Source: Nitrospirae bacterium RBG_19FT_COMBO_42_15 (GTDB lineage: Bacteria; Nitrospirota; CAKKRA01; 9FT-COMBO-42-15). From it: DNA of 6,916 nt. Both the position numbers and the translations under genes were made by a program. Location: the NCBI GenBank assembly GCA_001803815.1, contig MHEL01000108.1, forward strand, positions 1 to 6,916. Direction: 5' to 3'. Every line of letters begins with the position of its first letter. Position 1 is the first letter of the stretch. Under the pieces are notes generated by a model. The model was not told the origin of the DNA, ran no database searches, and saw nothing but the letters and a program-made list of their open reading frames with translations. Of the stretch, positions 1 to 6,274 are shown one piece after another.

Positions 1-1721
1 ATCTCTCTAATAATCTTTCTTCTTCTTATATCAAGACTGCTATGGGAGATGAAAGGTATGCCTATTTCATTAAGCCATGCTGTAATCTTAACCACATCGT
101 TGTTTTTTGAGGTTAGGATGGCAATATCCTTATATTTATATCCCCTTTCTTGCAATTCTTTTATGAGCTCCTGAATCTTCTCCCTTTCAATCGGGCTATC
201 GTCGTCGTTTTTTTCGCATATAACAACCTCTGCATAACCCGCATTTTTATTCTTCTCATCAACCTTCTGGCTGTAGTCAATCAGGCCGCTTTTTTCTCCT
301 GCTTCGCTGTATTTTTCATTATTCTTAACGTTCCCCTTAAATACCTTTTCATTAAACTCAAGTATCCTCTGTTTGCTTCTGTAATTAATATCAAGCTCTC
401 CGACATTATATTCTGCAGAAGGAAATGGATTTTTTTCTTCAACACTTTTCATGATTGTATAATCCGCATTGCGGAATCCGTAAATCGCCTGTTTTGTATC
501 TCCAACAACAAAGAGGCTTCCATTCTGTGAAAGGGAGTTTTCAAGGAGCGGAAAAAGGTTTTTCCACTGGATCGGCGATGTATCCTGAAATTCATCAATC
601 AGAAAATGATATATTGTTTCCCCAATTCTGAAATAGACATCAGGCGCTTTTTCTCCATTTAGGTATTTGGCAAGATTCCTGTTTAAGTCTTCAATGAATA
701 TCTTTCCCTGATGTCTTTTTACATTTTCAAGGGTATTTGTAAATTCATTATAGACTTTCAAATATGGCATAAAATATGAGTGAGCATACAAGAAGGTATA
801 GTTAATTATTAGTTTGCAGGCATCTTCCCATAAATCAGAAATTTGATTATAAAACGGCAATAAATCCTTTTTTGTTGTTTTAGTTACAGGAATTCTATCT
901 CCAGCTCTGCCAATGATATCTGGAAACCTTCCCTCTTTAACAGCAATTGAGAATTTTTGATACTTAGAGCCGCTGCTTTTAACCAATCCAGATTTTTCTA
1001 TCACATCTTCAATCTTATCAACTGTTATTTTCAATCTACCATGCAGCTCTGACATCTCCGATGAAAAATCCTCTATCATTGGCTCCTTCCACATGAAAGC
1101 AAACTTTCCATACATCTCTTTGATTACATCCAATATATCCTCAGCAGGGTCCCATATATATGAGGTGTTATTACCTTTTTGCTCCTGTATCTTGCTAATA
1201 ATCTCCTCAAATAGCGTCTCTTCTTTGGTTCCTTTTTTCACATTCTTTAAAAATAGATTGAATGAATACCTAAGAAGAGAATTGTTTTTCATGAGAATTT
1301 CAAAATCAGGGTTAAATCCAAAATCAATGGAAGATGCCTTGAACACGGAGGTTATAAAACTGTCTATGGTCTTTACCTGAAAATCAGAATAATCATCAAA
1401 AATCCTGTCTATTAGTTTTCCAGCTTCTTCTGAGGCTTCTTTCTTATTCAGCGATATAAGCTGTATAATCTCCTCAGCTTTTTTAGAATTGAGGTTAATC
1501 AGTTTTAGCCATTTAAGGATCCTCTCCTTCATCTCCTTTGCAGCATTATTTGAAAAGGTAACTGCAAGTATATTTTGCAATCTGTTATTTGGCACATCTT
1601 TGGATAGAATGAACTGGACAAATCTCTTTGACAAGGCATGGGTCTTGCCAGACCCTGCAGACGCCTTTAAAACCGCGAGGTGTGGAAAGTGGATAGAAAT
1701 GTCTTTTTTTAAAAACGGCAT
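1..1721 (-). CDS. UvrD/REP-family helicase, AddA/RecB-like (5' part, runs off left edge)
   Basis: This is the N-terminal 573 codons of a superfamily 1 DNA helicase; the reading frame is open without a stop to position 1, so the 3' part is missing. Visible motifs in order are Walker A ASAGSGKT (residues 20-27), motif Ia AVTFSNNAAKEM (53-64), Walker B LIDEFQDTSP (374-383), motif III VVGDTKQAIYGFR (405-417) and motif IV LDINYRS (443-449). The roughly 300 residues between motifs Ia and II are the long 1B-type insertion seen in AddA and RecB but not in the compact UvrD/Rep. The family resects double-strand DNA ends for recombination, and AddA/RecB proteins usually carry a C-terminal nuclease domain, which would lie outside the window. 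The ATG at 1721 is chosen because AGGGA (1729-1733) lies 7 nt upstream and a good promoter lies just before it. An upstream in-frame GTG (1761-1763) falls inside the promoter spacer. No addB/recC partner is seen on the upstream side. Helicase identity is secure; assignment to AddA rather than RecB or a related orphan family is not. Confidence 0.93.
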   Translation of the reverse strand, partial: MPFLKKDISIHFPHLAVLKASAGSGKTHALSKRFVQFILSKDVPNNRLQNILAVTFSNNAAKEMKERILKWLKLINLNSKKAEEIIQLISLNKKEASEEAGKLIDRIFDDYSDFQVKTIDSFITSVFKASSIDFGFNPDFEILMKNNSLLRYSFNLFLKNVKKGTKEETLFEEIISKIQEQKGNNTSYIWDPAEDILDVIKEMYGKFAFMWKEPMIEDFSSEMSELHGRLKITVDKIEDVIEKSGLVKSSGSKYQKFSIAVKEGRFPDIIGRAGDRIPVTKTTKKDLLPFYNQISDLWEDACKLIINYTFLYAHSYFMPYLKVYNEFTNTLENVKRHQGKIFIEDLNRNLAKYLNGEKAPDVYFRIGETIYHFLIDEFQDTSPIQWKNLFPLLENSLSQNGSLFVVGDTKQAIYGFRNADYTIMKSVEEKNPFPSAEYNVGELDINYRSKQRILEFNEKVFKGNVKNNEKYSEAGEKSGLIDYSQKVDEKNKNAGYAEVVICEKNDDDSPIEREKIQELIKELQERGYKYKDIAILTSKNNDVVKITAWLNEIGIPFISHSSLDIRRRKIIRE

Positions 1722-1742
1722 AGTTTTATCCCTGATGCGTAA

Positions 1743-1770
1743 AGTATACTTTATAAAAAACACTTGTCAA
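1743..1770 (-). promoter_or_regulatory. Sigma-70 promoter for the helicase gene
   Basis: Read on the minus strand, a perfect -35 box TTGACA (1765-1770) is followed after 16 bp by TATACT (1743-1748), one base off the -10 consensus TATAAT. Transcription would start near 1736, leaving a leader of only about 15 nt that still holds the AGGGA ribosome-binding site (1729-1733) 7 nt from the ATG at 1721. It lies in the 129-bp gap after the response-regulator gene, so the helicase probably has its own transcription unit. I see no intrinsic terminator in the rest of that gap (1771-1850), so read-through from upstream is possible. Confidence 0.72.
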
Positions 1771-1850
1771 GATGTTTAAGCTGGCTTTTAACTAATAAAG
1801 ATATTATAGAAGAGATGAGAGACAAAGGTATGTCAGTTTAAAAGGAAAGG

Positions 1851-3233
1851 CTATTTGCCGACACCAGCCTCTTTGTTTATATTAAACTTGCTCAACCTGT
1901 ACTGCAGCGTTCTGTATGACATGCCGAGGAGTTTTGCTGCATCAACAATTTTCCAGTCTGATTTTTCCATTGCCTTTGTCAGCAGCTCTCTTTCAAGCGC
2001 CTCAAAGGAGATGCCTTCCGGAGGGATGTCAAAGTTTATATTGCCGATTTTATAAACCGGCCTTCTTATCTCACTATGAAGGTCTTCAAGTGTTATCTCA
2101 TCACCTTCGCACATAAGCATTGCCCTCTCAATTACAGACTCAAGCTGCCTTACATTTCCGGGCCAGTTATAGTTTATAAGAACCTGCAATGCCTCATTTG
2201 CGATCCCTTTTATATTTTTTCCTGAATTTGTGTTGTGCTTTTTTATGAAATGGTCAACCAACTCTGGTATGTCAGTTATCCTCTCACGCAAAGGAGGCAG
2301 TATAAAAGAAATAACATTCAGCCTGTAATAGAGGTCTTCTCTGAATCTACCCTTCTTTATCTCTGTTTCAAGGGTTTTATTTGTAGCAGCAAGTATCCTG
2401 ACATCAACCTTAATATTTTCTACCCCCCCTACCCTTCTTATCTCCTTTTCCTGCAATACCCGCAGCAGCTTGGACTGCATATTTGGGTTTAGCTCGCCTA
2501 TCTCATCAAGAAACAGTGTTCCGCCATTAGTTGATTCTATCAAGCCTATCTTTTTATCATAGGCGCCTGTAAATGCCCCTTTTTCGTATCCGAATAATTC
2601 GCTTTCCAATAATGTATCCGGTATCGCTGCGCAGCTTACTGCTGAAAAAGTTTTATCTTTGCGCGGGCTGTTATAATGCACTGCCCTTGCTGCAAGCTCC
2701 TTTCCTGTGCCGCTCTCGCCGCATATAAGAACAGTGGAATTAGAGTTTGCAACCTTTTTAATTATCTTAAACACCTCCTGTATCTTTCCGTGGCTGCCAA
2801 TCATGTTGTCAATCTTGAATCTGTCCTCTAACTGCTGATGAAGGAGTATATTCTCTCTTACAAGCCTTATCTTTTCAAATGCCCTCTTGAGGCATAAAAG
2901 GAGTTCATCCCTTTCAAGGGGCTTTGTAAGATAGTCAAATGCGCCTTTTTTCATTGCCTCTACAGCAGTGTCTATTGTTCCATGGGCAGTCATGATTATT
3001 ACGCATGACAAATTATTCTTATTTATGATTTTTTGAAGAAGGTCCAAACCATCAGAACCGGGCATCTTAAGGTCAGTAAGGACAATGTCAAAGTCTATTT
3101 TCTTTATCAGGTCAAGGGCATTAGAGGCATTGGAAGAGGCCTCCACATCATAGCCTTCGTCTTCAAGAATTGTCTTTAATATTTCCCTTTGCGATTTTTC
3201 GTCATCAACAACTAATATACTGCCCTGTTCCAT
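1851..3233 (-). CDS. NtrC-family sigma-54-dependent response regulator
   Basis: A 460-residue three-domain activator. The receiver domain (about 5-120) has the acidic pair D10/D11, phosphorylation site D54 in LTDLKMPGSDG, T82 and K104. The AAA+ sigma-54 interaction domain (about 143-370) has Walker A GESGTGKE (172-179), the GAFTGA loop that contacts sigma-54 (219-224), Walker B LFLDEI (240-245) and FREDLYYRLN (297-306). The C-terminus carries a Fis-type helix-turn-helix (about 425-452, with AAKLLGMSYRTLQYRL). All catalytic positions are intact, so it should use ATP to open sigma-54 promoters after phosphorylation by the kinase encoded just upstream. The start is placed at ATG 3233 because GAGG (3240-3243) sits 6 nt before it; a longer TTG start at 3245 overlaps that ribosome-binding site and adds only four residues. 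The gap to the kinase stop is 26 bp. It resembles AtoC/ZraR/NtrC; the regulon and exact subfamily cannot be read from sequence. Confidence 0.95.
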   Translation of the reverse strand: MEQGSILVVDDEKSQREILKTILEDEGYDVEASSNASNALDLIKKIDFDIVLTDLKMPGSDGLDLLQKIINKNNLSCVIIMTAHGTIDTAVEAMKKGAFDYLTKPLERDELLLCLKRAFEKIRLVRENILLHQQLEDRFKIDNMIGSHGKIQEVFKIIKKVANSNSTVLICGESGTGKELAARAVHYNSPRKDKTFSAVSCAAIPDTLLESELFGYEKGAFTGAYDKKIGLIESTNGGTLFLDEIGELNPNMQSKLLRVLQEKEIRRVGGVENIKVDVRILAATNKTLETEIKKGRFREDLYYRLNVISFILPPLRERITDIPELVDHFIKKHNTNSGKNIKGIANEALQVLINYNWPGNVRQLESVIERAMLMCEGDEITLEDLHSEIRRPVYKIGNINFDIPPEGISFEALERELLTKAMEKSDWKIVDAAKLLGMSYRTLQYRLSKFNINKEAGVGK

Positions 3234-3239
3234 AATGAA

Positions 3240-3243
3240 CCTC
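3240..3243 (-). promoter_or_regulatory. Ribosome-binding site fixing the regulator start
   Basis: GAGG on the minus strand lies 6 nt before ATG 3233. It overlaps the alternative TTG start codon (3243-3245), so it supports the shorter protein beginning MEQGS, which also matches the usual short lead-in to the first receiver strand ILVVDD. Confidence 0.65.
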
Positions 3244-3259
3244 AAACATTTAATTTGTA

Positions 3260-4720
3260 TTATTGATTAATAGCAACAGCCTTTTCATTTACAAGAGGAA
3301 GCCTTATTGTCAAATTGGTTCCTACACCGGGTCGGCTATAAATAAATATCTCTCCTTTATGCTCATTTATTATCTTTTTTGTAAGCGCCAGTCCCAAACC
3401 TATACCGACGTCTTTTGTGGTAAAATACGGATCAAATATCTTATCCATATCCTGTATATCAATGCCTGAACCGGTATCTGTAAATATAATATCAAGATTG
3501 CCGTCTCCTTGATTGGTTCTTGCCTTTATTGTCAAACTGCCTCCCTTTGGCATAGCCTGAATTGAGTTTAAGATGACATTTATAAAGCATATCTTTATTT
3601 GGTCTTTATCTATAATTAGCTGTGGAATATTTTTGGGTATATCTATTTTAATATTGATTTTGTCCATCTGCATCTTCTGCTCCGCCAATGCTGTTATCTC
3701 AGCAATAATTTTTTTCAGTTCGGTCTCCTTTAGATTAAGCTTTATAGGCCTGCCATAGTTTAGAAAATTGCTTATCAAATCATTAAGCCTCCTGATCTCA
3801 TCTTTAACTTTCAGCATCAATCTGGAAAAATTCTCTTTTTCCTTTGAATCCTTCGGGGAGAACTTTTTCCTGACATGGTCAATGCTCAGATTGATAAAAT
3901 TAAGGGGATTTCTTATTTCATGGGCTATGCCAGATGCAAACTGGCCCAAGGCAGAGAGCTTTTCTGCCTGATTAAGCCTGTCTTCAAGTTCCTTTTGCAG
4001 TCTCAATTTTTCAATCATTTCATTAAAACTCTTTGTAAGTTCGCCAATCTCATCGTTTCTTTTTACCTCAAGTTTTTTAGAAAGATCGCCTGCTGCAACA
4101 GCCTTTGCTGCATTAACAACCTCATGTATCGGCGCAGTATATTTCCATGAGAGAAAAAGCGATACTGCAATACCAATGGTAAATACAAATATCGTTGCAA
4201 TTAATCTCTTGAGGTTATTGGATTTCAGCAGATTTGTAAAATCGTCAAGAACCATCTTAATATGCACATAGCCTACCTGTTCATTATTTACAATAACCGG
4301 TATTAATATATTTTGTGTCTTTTGTTTTGCAGTCGGCCCTAAATCCTCGCCAAGTTTCGCGGTAATCAATAAATCCTTCCTTTTTGGATCAATCTTTTTG
4401 CCTACCTTCTTTGGGTTTGAACTTGCTATAATCTCTTCTTCATTACTTATGATAGATATCTCATTGACGCCCTTCTGGTTCAACTGCTGGACATAGTCCC
4501 TGAGCCTCGCCTCGTCAGTCTGTTCCTGTGATGTAAGCTCCTCAACGCTCATTTTAATAGCTGTTGTAAGGTCATTTGTATGCTGCTCTATCTCTTTCAT
4601 TAAGGTGCGTTCGCCATGAGAGTATATTGCAAAGAGCATGGCAAGAGAAAGAAGTGACAGTAATAGCATCATAACCAAAAGCTTTGTTCTTAATCTTAAA
4701 TTGTCAAAAAAGGATTTCAT
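3260..4720 (-). CDS. Membrane sensor histidine kinase (HAMP, HisKA, HATPase), NtrC-pair type
   Basis: A 486-residue inner-membrane kinase. Transmembrane helix 1 is about 13-34 and helix 2 about 172-192, enclosing a roughly 135-residue extracytoplasmic sensor region. That region contains EISIISNEEEIIASS and a later VNNEQVGYVHIKM segment, a layout like single-Cache (PDC) sensors; this fold assignment is inference. A HAMP linker follows (about 193-245, P197 and DEIGELTKSFNEM 223-235). The HisKA domain has ASGIAHEIRNPL (262-273) with phospho-acceptor H267. The ATPase domain has the N box N381-N385, G1 DTGSGI (415-420), F box DPYFTT (430-435) and G2 GIGLGL (439-444). The H-box and ATPase sequence resemble NtrB/ZraS-type kinases that partner NtrC-class regulators, consistent with the regulator gene 26 bp downstream. 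The start codon overlaps the stop of the preceding tRNA-modification gene as ATGA, and GAGG (4727-4730) lies 6 nt before it. The ligand is unknown. Confidence 0.95.
   Translation of the reverse strand: MKSFFDNLRLRTKLLVMMLLLSLLSLAMLFAIYSHGERTLMKEIEQHTNDLTTAIKMSVEELTSQEQTDEARLRDYVQQLNQKGVNEISIISNEEEIIASSNPKKVGKKIDPKRKDLLITAKLGEDLGPTAKQKTQNILIPVIVNNEQVGYVHIKMVLDDFTNLLKSNNLKRLIATIFVFTIGIAVSLFLSWKYTAPIHEVVNAAKAVAAGDLSKKLEVKRNDEIGELTKSFNEMIEKLRLQKELEDRLNQAEKLSALGQFASGIAHEIRNPLNFINLSIDHVRKKFSPKDSKEKENFSRLMLKVKDEIRRLNDLISNFLNYGRPIKLNLKETELKKIIAEITALAEQKMQMDKINIKIDIPKNIPQLIIDKDQIKICFINVILNSIQAMPKGGSLTIKARTNQGDGNLDIIFTDTGSGIDIQDMDKIFDPYFTTKDVGIGLGLALTKKIINEHKGEIFIYSRPGVGTNLTIRLPLVNEKAVAINQ
4717..4720 (-). 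other. ATGA stop/start overlap joining the t6A gene and the kinase
   Basis: On the minus strand ATG (4720-4718) opens the kinase and TGA (4719-4717) closes the TsaC/Sua5 gene, sharing two bases. Such four-base overlaps usually reflect termination-reinitiation and fixed stoichiometry. The kinase also has its own GAGG 6 nt upstream, so initiation need not depend wholly on coupling. Confidence 0.9.
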
Positions 4721-5373
4721 ATAGCGCCTCGTCTCAATTTTATGCCAAGAAAACCCTCAATCTCCTTAACTGTTATCATCCCCTCTCTAATGCAGACAGG
4801 TGGATGCTCTGTAATATCTATTACTGTTGATTCCTTTATTCCTGTTGTCCTGCCAGCGTCCAATATTATATCAATTTTTTCGCCTAAATTCTCATTTACT
4901 TTTTTTGGGTCTGATGGGCTCGGCTTTCCTGATAAATTTGCGCTTGTTGCTGTCACAGGACGGTCTGCTGCCTTAAGAAAAAGGAGTGTAAGGGGATTAT
5001 TCGGGATTCTTATGCCTATCTTATTGCCCCTTCCGAGCAGAGATTGAGAAACTGCTGCTGATGCATAAAAAATAATTGTTAAAGGACCGGGCCAGAACTT
5101 ATCTATTAGCTTTTTAGCAATTTGGGGTATATCTTTTACATATTTGGAAATCTTATCCCTTTTATCAATCAAGATTAGGATAGGCTTGTCATAATCCCTT
5201 TCTTTAACTGCATATATCCTTTTTACAGCCTTATCATTCGTTGCATCAACGCCAAGACCGTAAAATGTATCAGTTGGAAAGGCAACAATTCCGCCTTTTT
5301 TCAACATCTCTGCGGCTTCTTTTATCTTGCTAATATCTGGATTTTCAGGGTCTATTTTTATAACTTTTGCCAT
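4717..5373 (-). CDS. L-threonylcarbamoyladenylate synthase, TsaC/Sua5/YrdC family
   Basis: A 218-residue cytoplasmic enzyme that forms threonylcarbamoyl-AMP from threonine, bicarbonate and ATP; TsaD and partners then transfer the group to A37 of ANN-decoding tRNAs (t6A). Family signatures are GGIVAFPTDTFYGLGVDA (27-44), VKER (56-59) with KP (63-64), WPGPLT (94-99), IGIRIPNN (119-126), TSANLSG (143-149) and STVID (182-186). The protein is YrdC-domain only; it lacks the extra C-terminal Sua5 domain of the roughly 340-residue form, so it is nearer TsaC in architecture, although its sequence style is that of short bacterial Sua5 proteins. The start ATG at 5373 has no clear Shine-Dalgarno sequence; the preceding bases are AT-rich. 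Its stop overlaps the kinase start by 4 bp, pointing to co-transcription and translational coupling. The family call is very secure; which name (tsaC or sua5) applies is a naming matter. Confidence 0.95.
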   Translation of the reverse strand: MAKVIKIDPENPDISKIKEAAEMLKKGGIVAFPTDTFYGLGVDATNDKAVKRIYAVKERDYDKPILILIDKRDKISKYVKDIPQIAKKLIDKFWPGPLTIIFYASAAVSQSLLGRGNKIGIRIPNNPLTLLFLKAADRPVTATSANLSGKPSPSDPKKVNENLGEKIDIILDAGRTTGIKESTVIDITEHPPVCIREGMITVKEIEGFLGIKLRRGAI

Positions 5374-5416
5374 TATTTAGTGCATTGTCCATAATACATC
5401 TTTACTCTTTTCGTTG

Positions 5417-5580
5417 TGTCATTTCGCACTTGATGCTGTCCTGCGCTACTCCGTAGCTATGAAACAGCGTAGGATAGCGGAATCCAATCCTTCGACAAGC
5501 TCAGGATGCATGGTGAGCCTGTCGAACCATGGATTCCTGCTGGAGTTTACCCCGTTACTTGATACGGGGCAGGAATGACA
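5417..5580 (+). repeat. Composite 164-bp intergenic repeat with inverted ends
   Basis: The element fills most of the 239-bp gap between purE and the TsaC/Sua5 gene and encodes no protein. It is bounded by a 7-bp inverted repeat, TGTCATT (5417-5423) and AATGACA (5574-5580). Inside are several hairpins: TCCTGCGCT (5439-5447) against AGCGTAGGA (5466-5474) with one mismatch; GCTAC/GTAGC around a 3-nt loop (5445-5457); TTCGACAAGCTCA (5491-5503) against TGAGCCTGTCGAA (5514-5526), 13 positions with one mismatch; GGAATCCA (5479-5486) with TGGATTCC (5530-5537) outside that; CCCCGT/ACGGGG (5550-5569) enclosed by ATTCCTGC (5533-5540) and GCAGGAAT (5569-5576). It looks like a non-autonomous, MITE- or REP-like dispersed repeat. 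I recall similar blocks between genes in other bacterial genomes but cannot verify copies here. Strand is arbitrary. The flanks 5374-5416 and 5581-5612 are short AT-rich spacers with nothing further I can support. Confidence 0.7.
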
Positions 5581-5612
5581 TAAGGGTGTAGACATATTTA
5601 TGAAATGCTACA

Positions 5613-6119
5613 TCAGCCTTCAAGCTTCTTTGCTTCCTTTTCTATATTTTCTGCCATCCTTCTTCTATAATTTATTAATTTTTCTAAAATCTCCGGGTGT
5701 TTTGTGGCGAGTATCTCTGCTGCAAATATCCCTGCATTCCTTGCGCCTGTCTTGCCAATAGCCATTGTGGCAACAGGAATGCCGGCAGGCATCTGAACAG
5801 TTGAAAGAAGAGAATCAAGGCCTCTTAATGGCGATGAATCAATAGGCACGCCAATTATTGGCAGGATTGTTTCAGATGCAATCACACCTGCAAGATGCGC
5901 AGCGCTTCCTGCGCCTGCGATTATAATCTCAAGCCCTCTTTCTACAGCGCTCTTTGCATATTCAGTGGTCCTTTTTGGCGAGCGGTGCGCAGAGGCAATA
6001 GTCATTTCATAAGGAATGCCGAATTCCTTTAACACCTTTGCAGCCTCCTCCATTATTTCTATGTCAGAGCTGCTTCCCATTACAATCCCTACAAGCGGCT
6101 TATCTTCCATTATTTTCAT
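5613..6119 (-). CDS. purE: N5-carboxyaminoimidazole ribonucleotide mutase, PurE class I
   Basis: A complete 168-residue PurE, the usual length. It converts N5-CAIR to CAIR in de novo purine synthesis in the cytoplasm and is typically an octamer. Diagnostic segments are VMGSSSD (13-19) at the phosphate/ribose-binding turn, SAHRSP (43-48) with the catalytic H45 at the same number as in E. coli, AGAGSAAHLAG (68-78), GVPIDSSPLRGLDSLLS (90-106) and VQMPAGIPVAT (108-118). These match the bacterial class I enzymes that use N5-CAIR made by PurK; no purK is in the window. The start ATG at 6119 is favoured by AAGGAG (6125-6130) 5 nt upstream; a second ATG at residue 4 (6110) would be 14 nt away. The upstream gene in the same direction is purD, so they may be co-transcribed, but a 107-bp repeat element lies between them and another repeat follows purE. 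Confidence 0.97.
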   Translation of the reverse strand: MKIMEDKPLVGIVMGSSSDIEIMEEAAKVLKEFGIPYEMTIASAHRSPKRTTEYAKSAVERGLEIIIAGAGSAAHLAGVIASETILPIIGVPIDSSPLRGLDSLLSTVQMPAGIPVATMAIGKTGARNAGIFAAEILATKHPEILEKLINYRRRMAENIEKEAKKLEG

Positions 6120-6124
6120 TTTTT

Positions 6125-6130
6125 CTCCTT
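6125..6130 (-). promoter_or_regulatory. Ribosome-binding site of purE
   Basis: AAGGAG on the minus strand, 5 nt before ATG 6119, is the strongest Shine-Dalgarno sequence in the window. It selects the first of two nearby in-frame ATG codons (6119 rather than 6110). Confidence 0.75.
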
Positions 6131-6167
6131 AACAATATTACTAAAAAGTTTTGATTTAAACGGCAAA

Positions 6168-6274
6168 GTAAAAAGCTCCAGATGCAAGGCGGAGCGAGGA
6201 CTCGCACCGCAGCATACATCTTAGTATGTGAGGATGCGAGGCCGAAGCGACAACGCAGCAGATGGACTTTTTAC
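6168..6274 (-). repeat. 107-bp palindromic/duplicated repeat element at the purD end
   Basis: The element is bounded by an inverted GTAAAAAG (6168-6175) and CTTTTTAC (6267-6274), with TCCA/TGGA just inside. At its centre CATAC (6213-6217) pairs with GTATG (6224-6228) over a 6-nt loop, and CTCGCA (6201-6206) pairs with TGCGAG (6235-6240). Read on the minus strand it also contains two imperfect direct copies, 6233-6260 (28 nt) and 6181-6214 (34 nt), each starting TGCTGCG and ending GCATC. It is much richer in GC than the flanking DNA. Its right end covers the purD TAA stop (6271-6273). Possible roles are a mobile REP/MITE-like repeat or, because both ends run into five T residues on their own strand, a bidirectional terminator; both are inference. 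The remaining 6131-6167 is AT-rich leader of purE with no promoter I can defend. Confidence 0.7.

Noticed and set aside
150..530. Open frame of 126 codons on the plus strand inside the helicase region
   Set aside because: It lies opposite a continuous helicase frame with ordered motifs, has a hydrophobic low-complexity composition typical of antisense reading, and shows no recognisable domain.
1587..1605. TGGCAC resembling the -24 half of a sigma-54 promoter on the plus strand
   Set aside because: No GC at the -12 position with correct spacing, and it lies inside helicase coding sequence on the wrong strand.
1489..1779. Plus-strand open frame of 96 codons across the helicase N-terminus and promoter
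   Set aside because: It is antisense to the Walker A region and the promoter, and has no family resemblance.
1771..1850. Possible intrinsic terminator after the response regulator
   Set aside because: No stable stem followed by a T run can be found; only weak 4-bp pairings are present.
5374..5416. Possible promoter for the TsaC/Sua5 gene with ATGACA at the repeat edge and TATTAT downstream
   Set aside because: The spacer is about 20 bp, too long for a normal sigma-70 promoter, and the -35 match is only partial.
6131..6180. Possible purE promoter (TTGCCG followed by TAATAT)
   Set aside because: Spacing is about 20 bp and the -35 is poor; the AT-rich leader gives chance matches.
5417..6274. 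CRISPR array or tRNA in the repeat-bearing gaps
   Set aside because: The repeats are inverted or composite and not regularly spaced identical direct repeats, and no cloverleaf with a T-loop motif could be formed.
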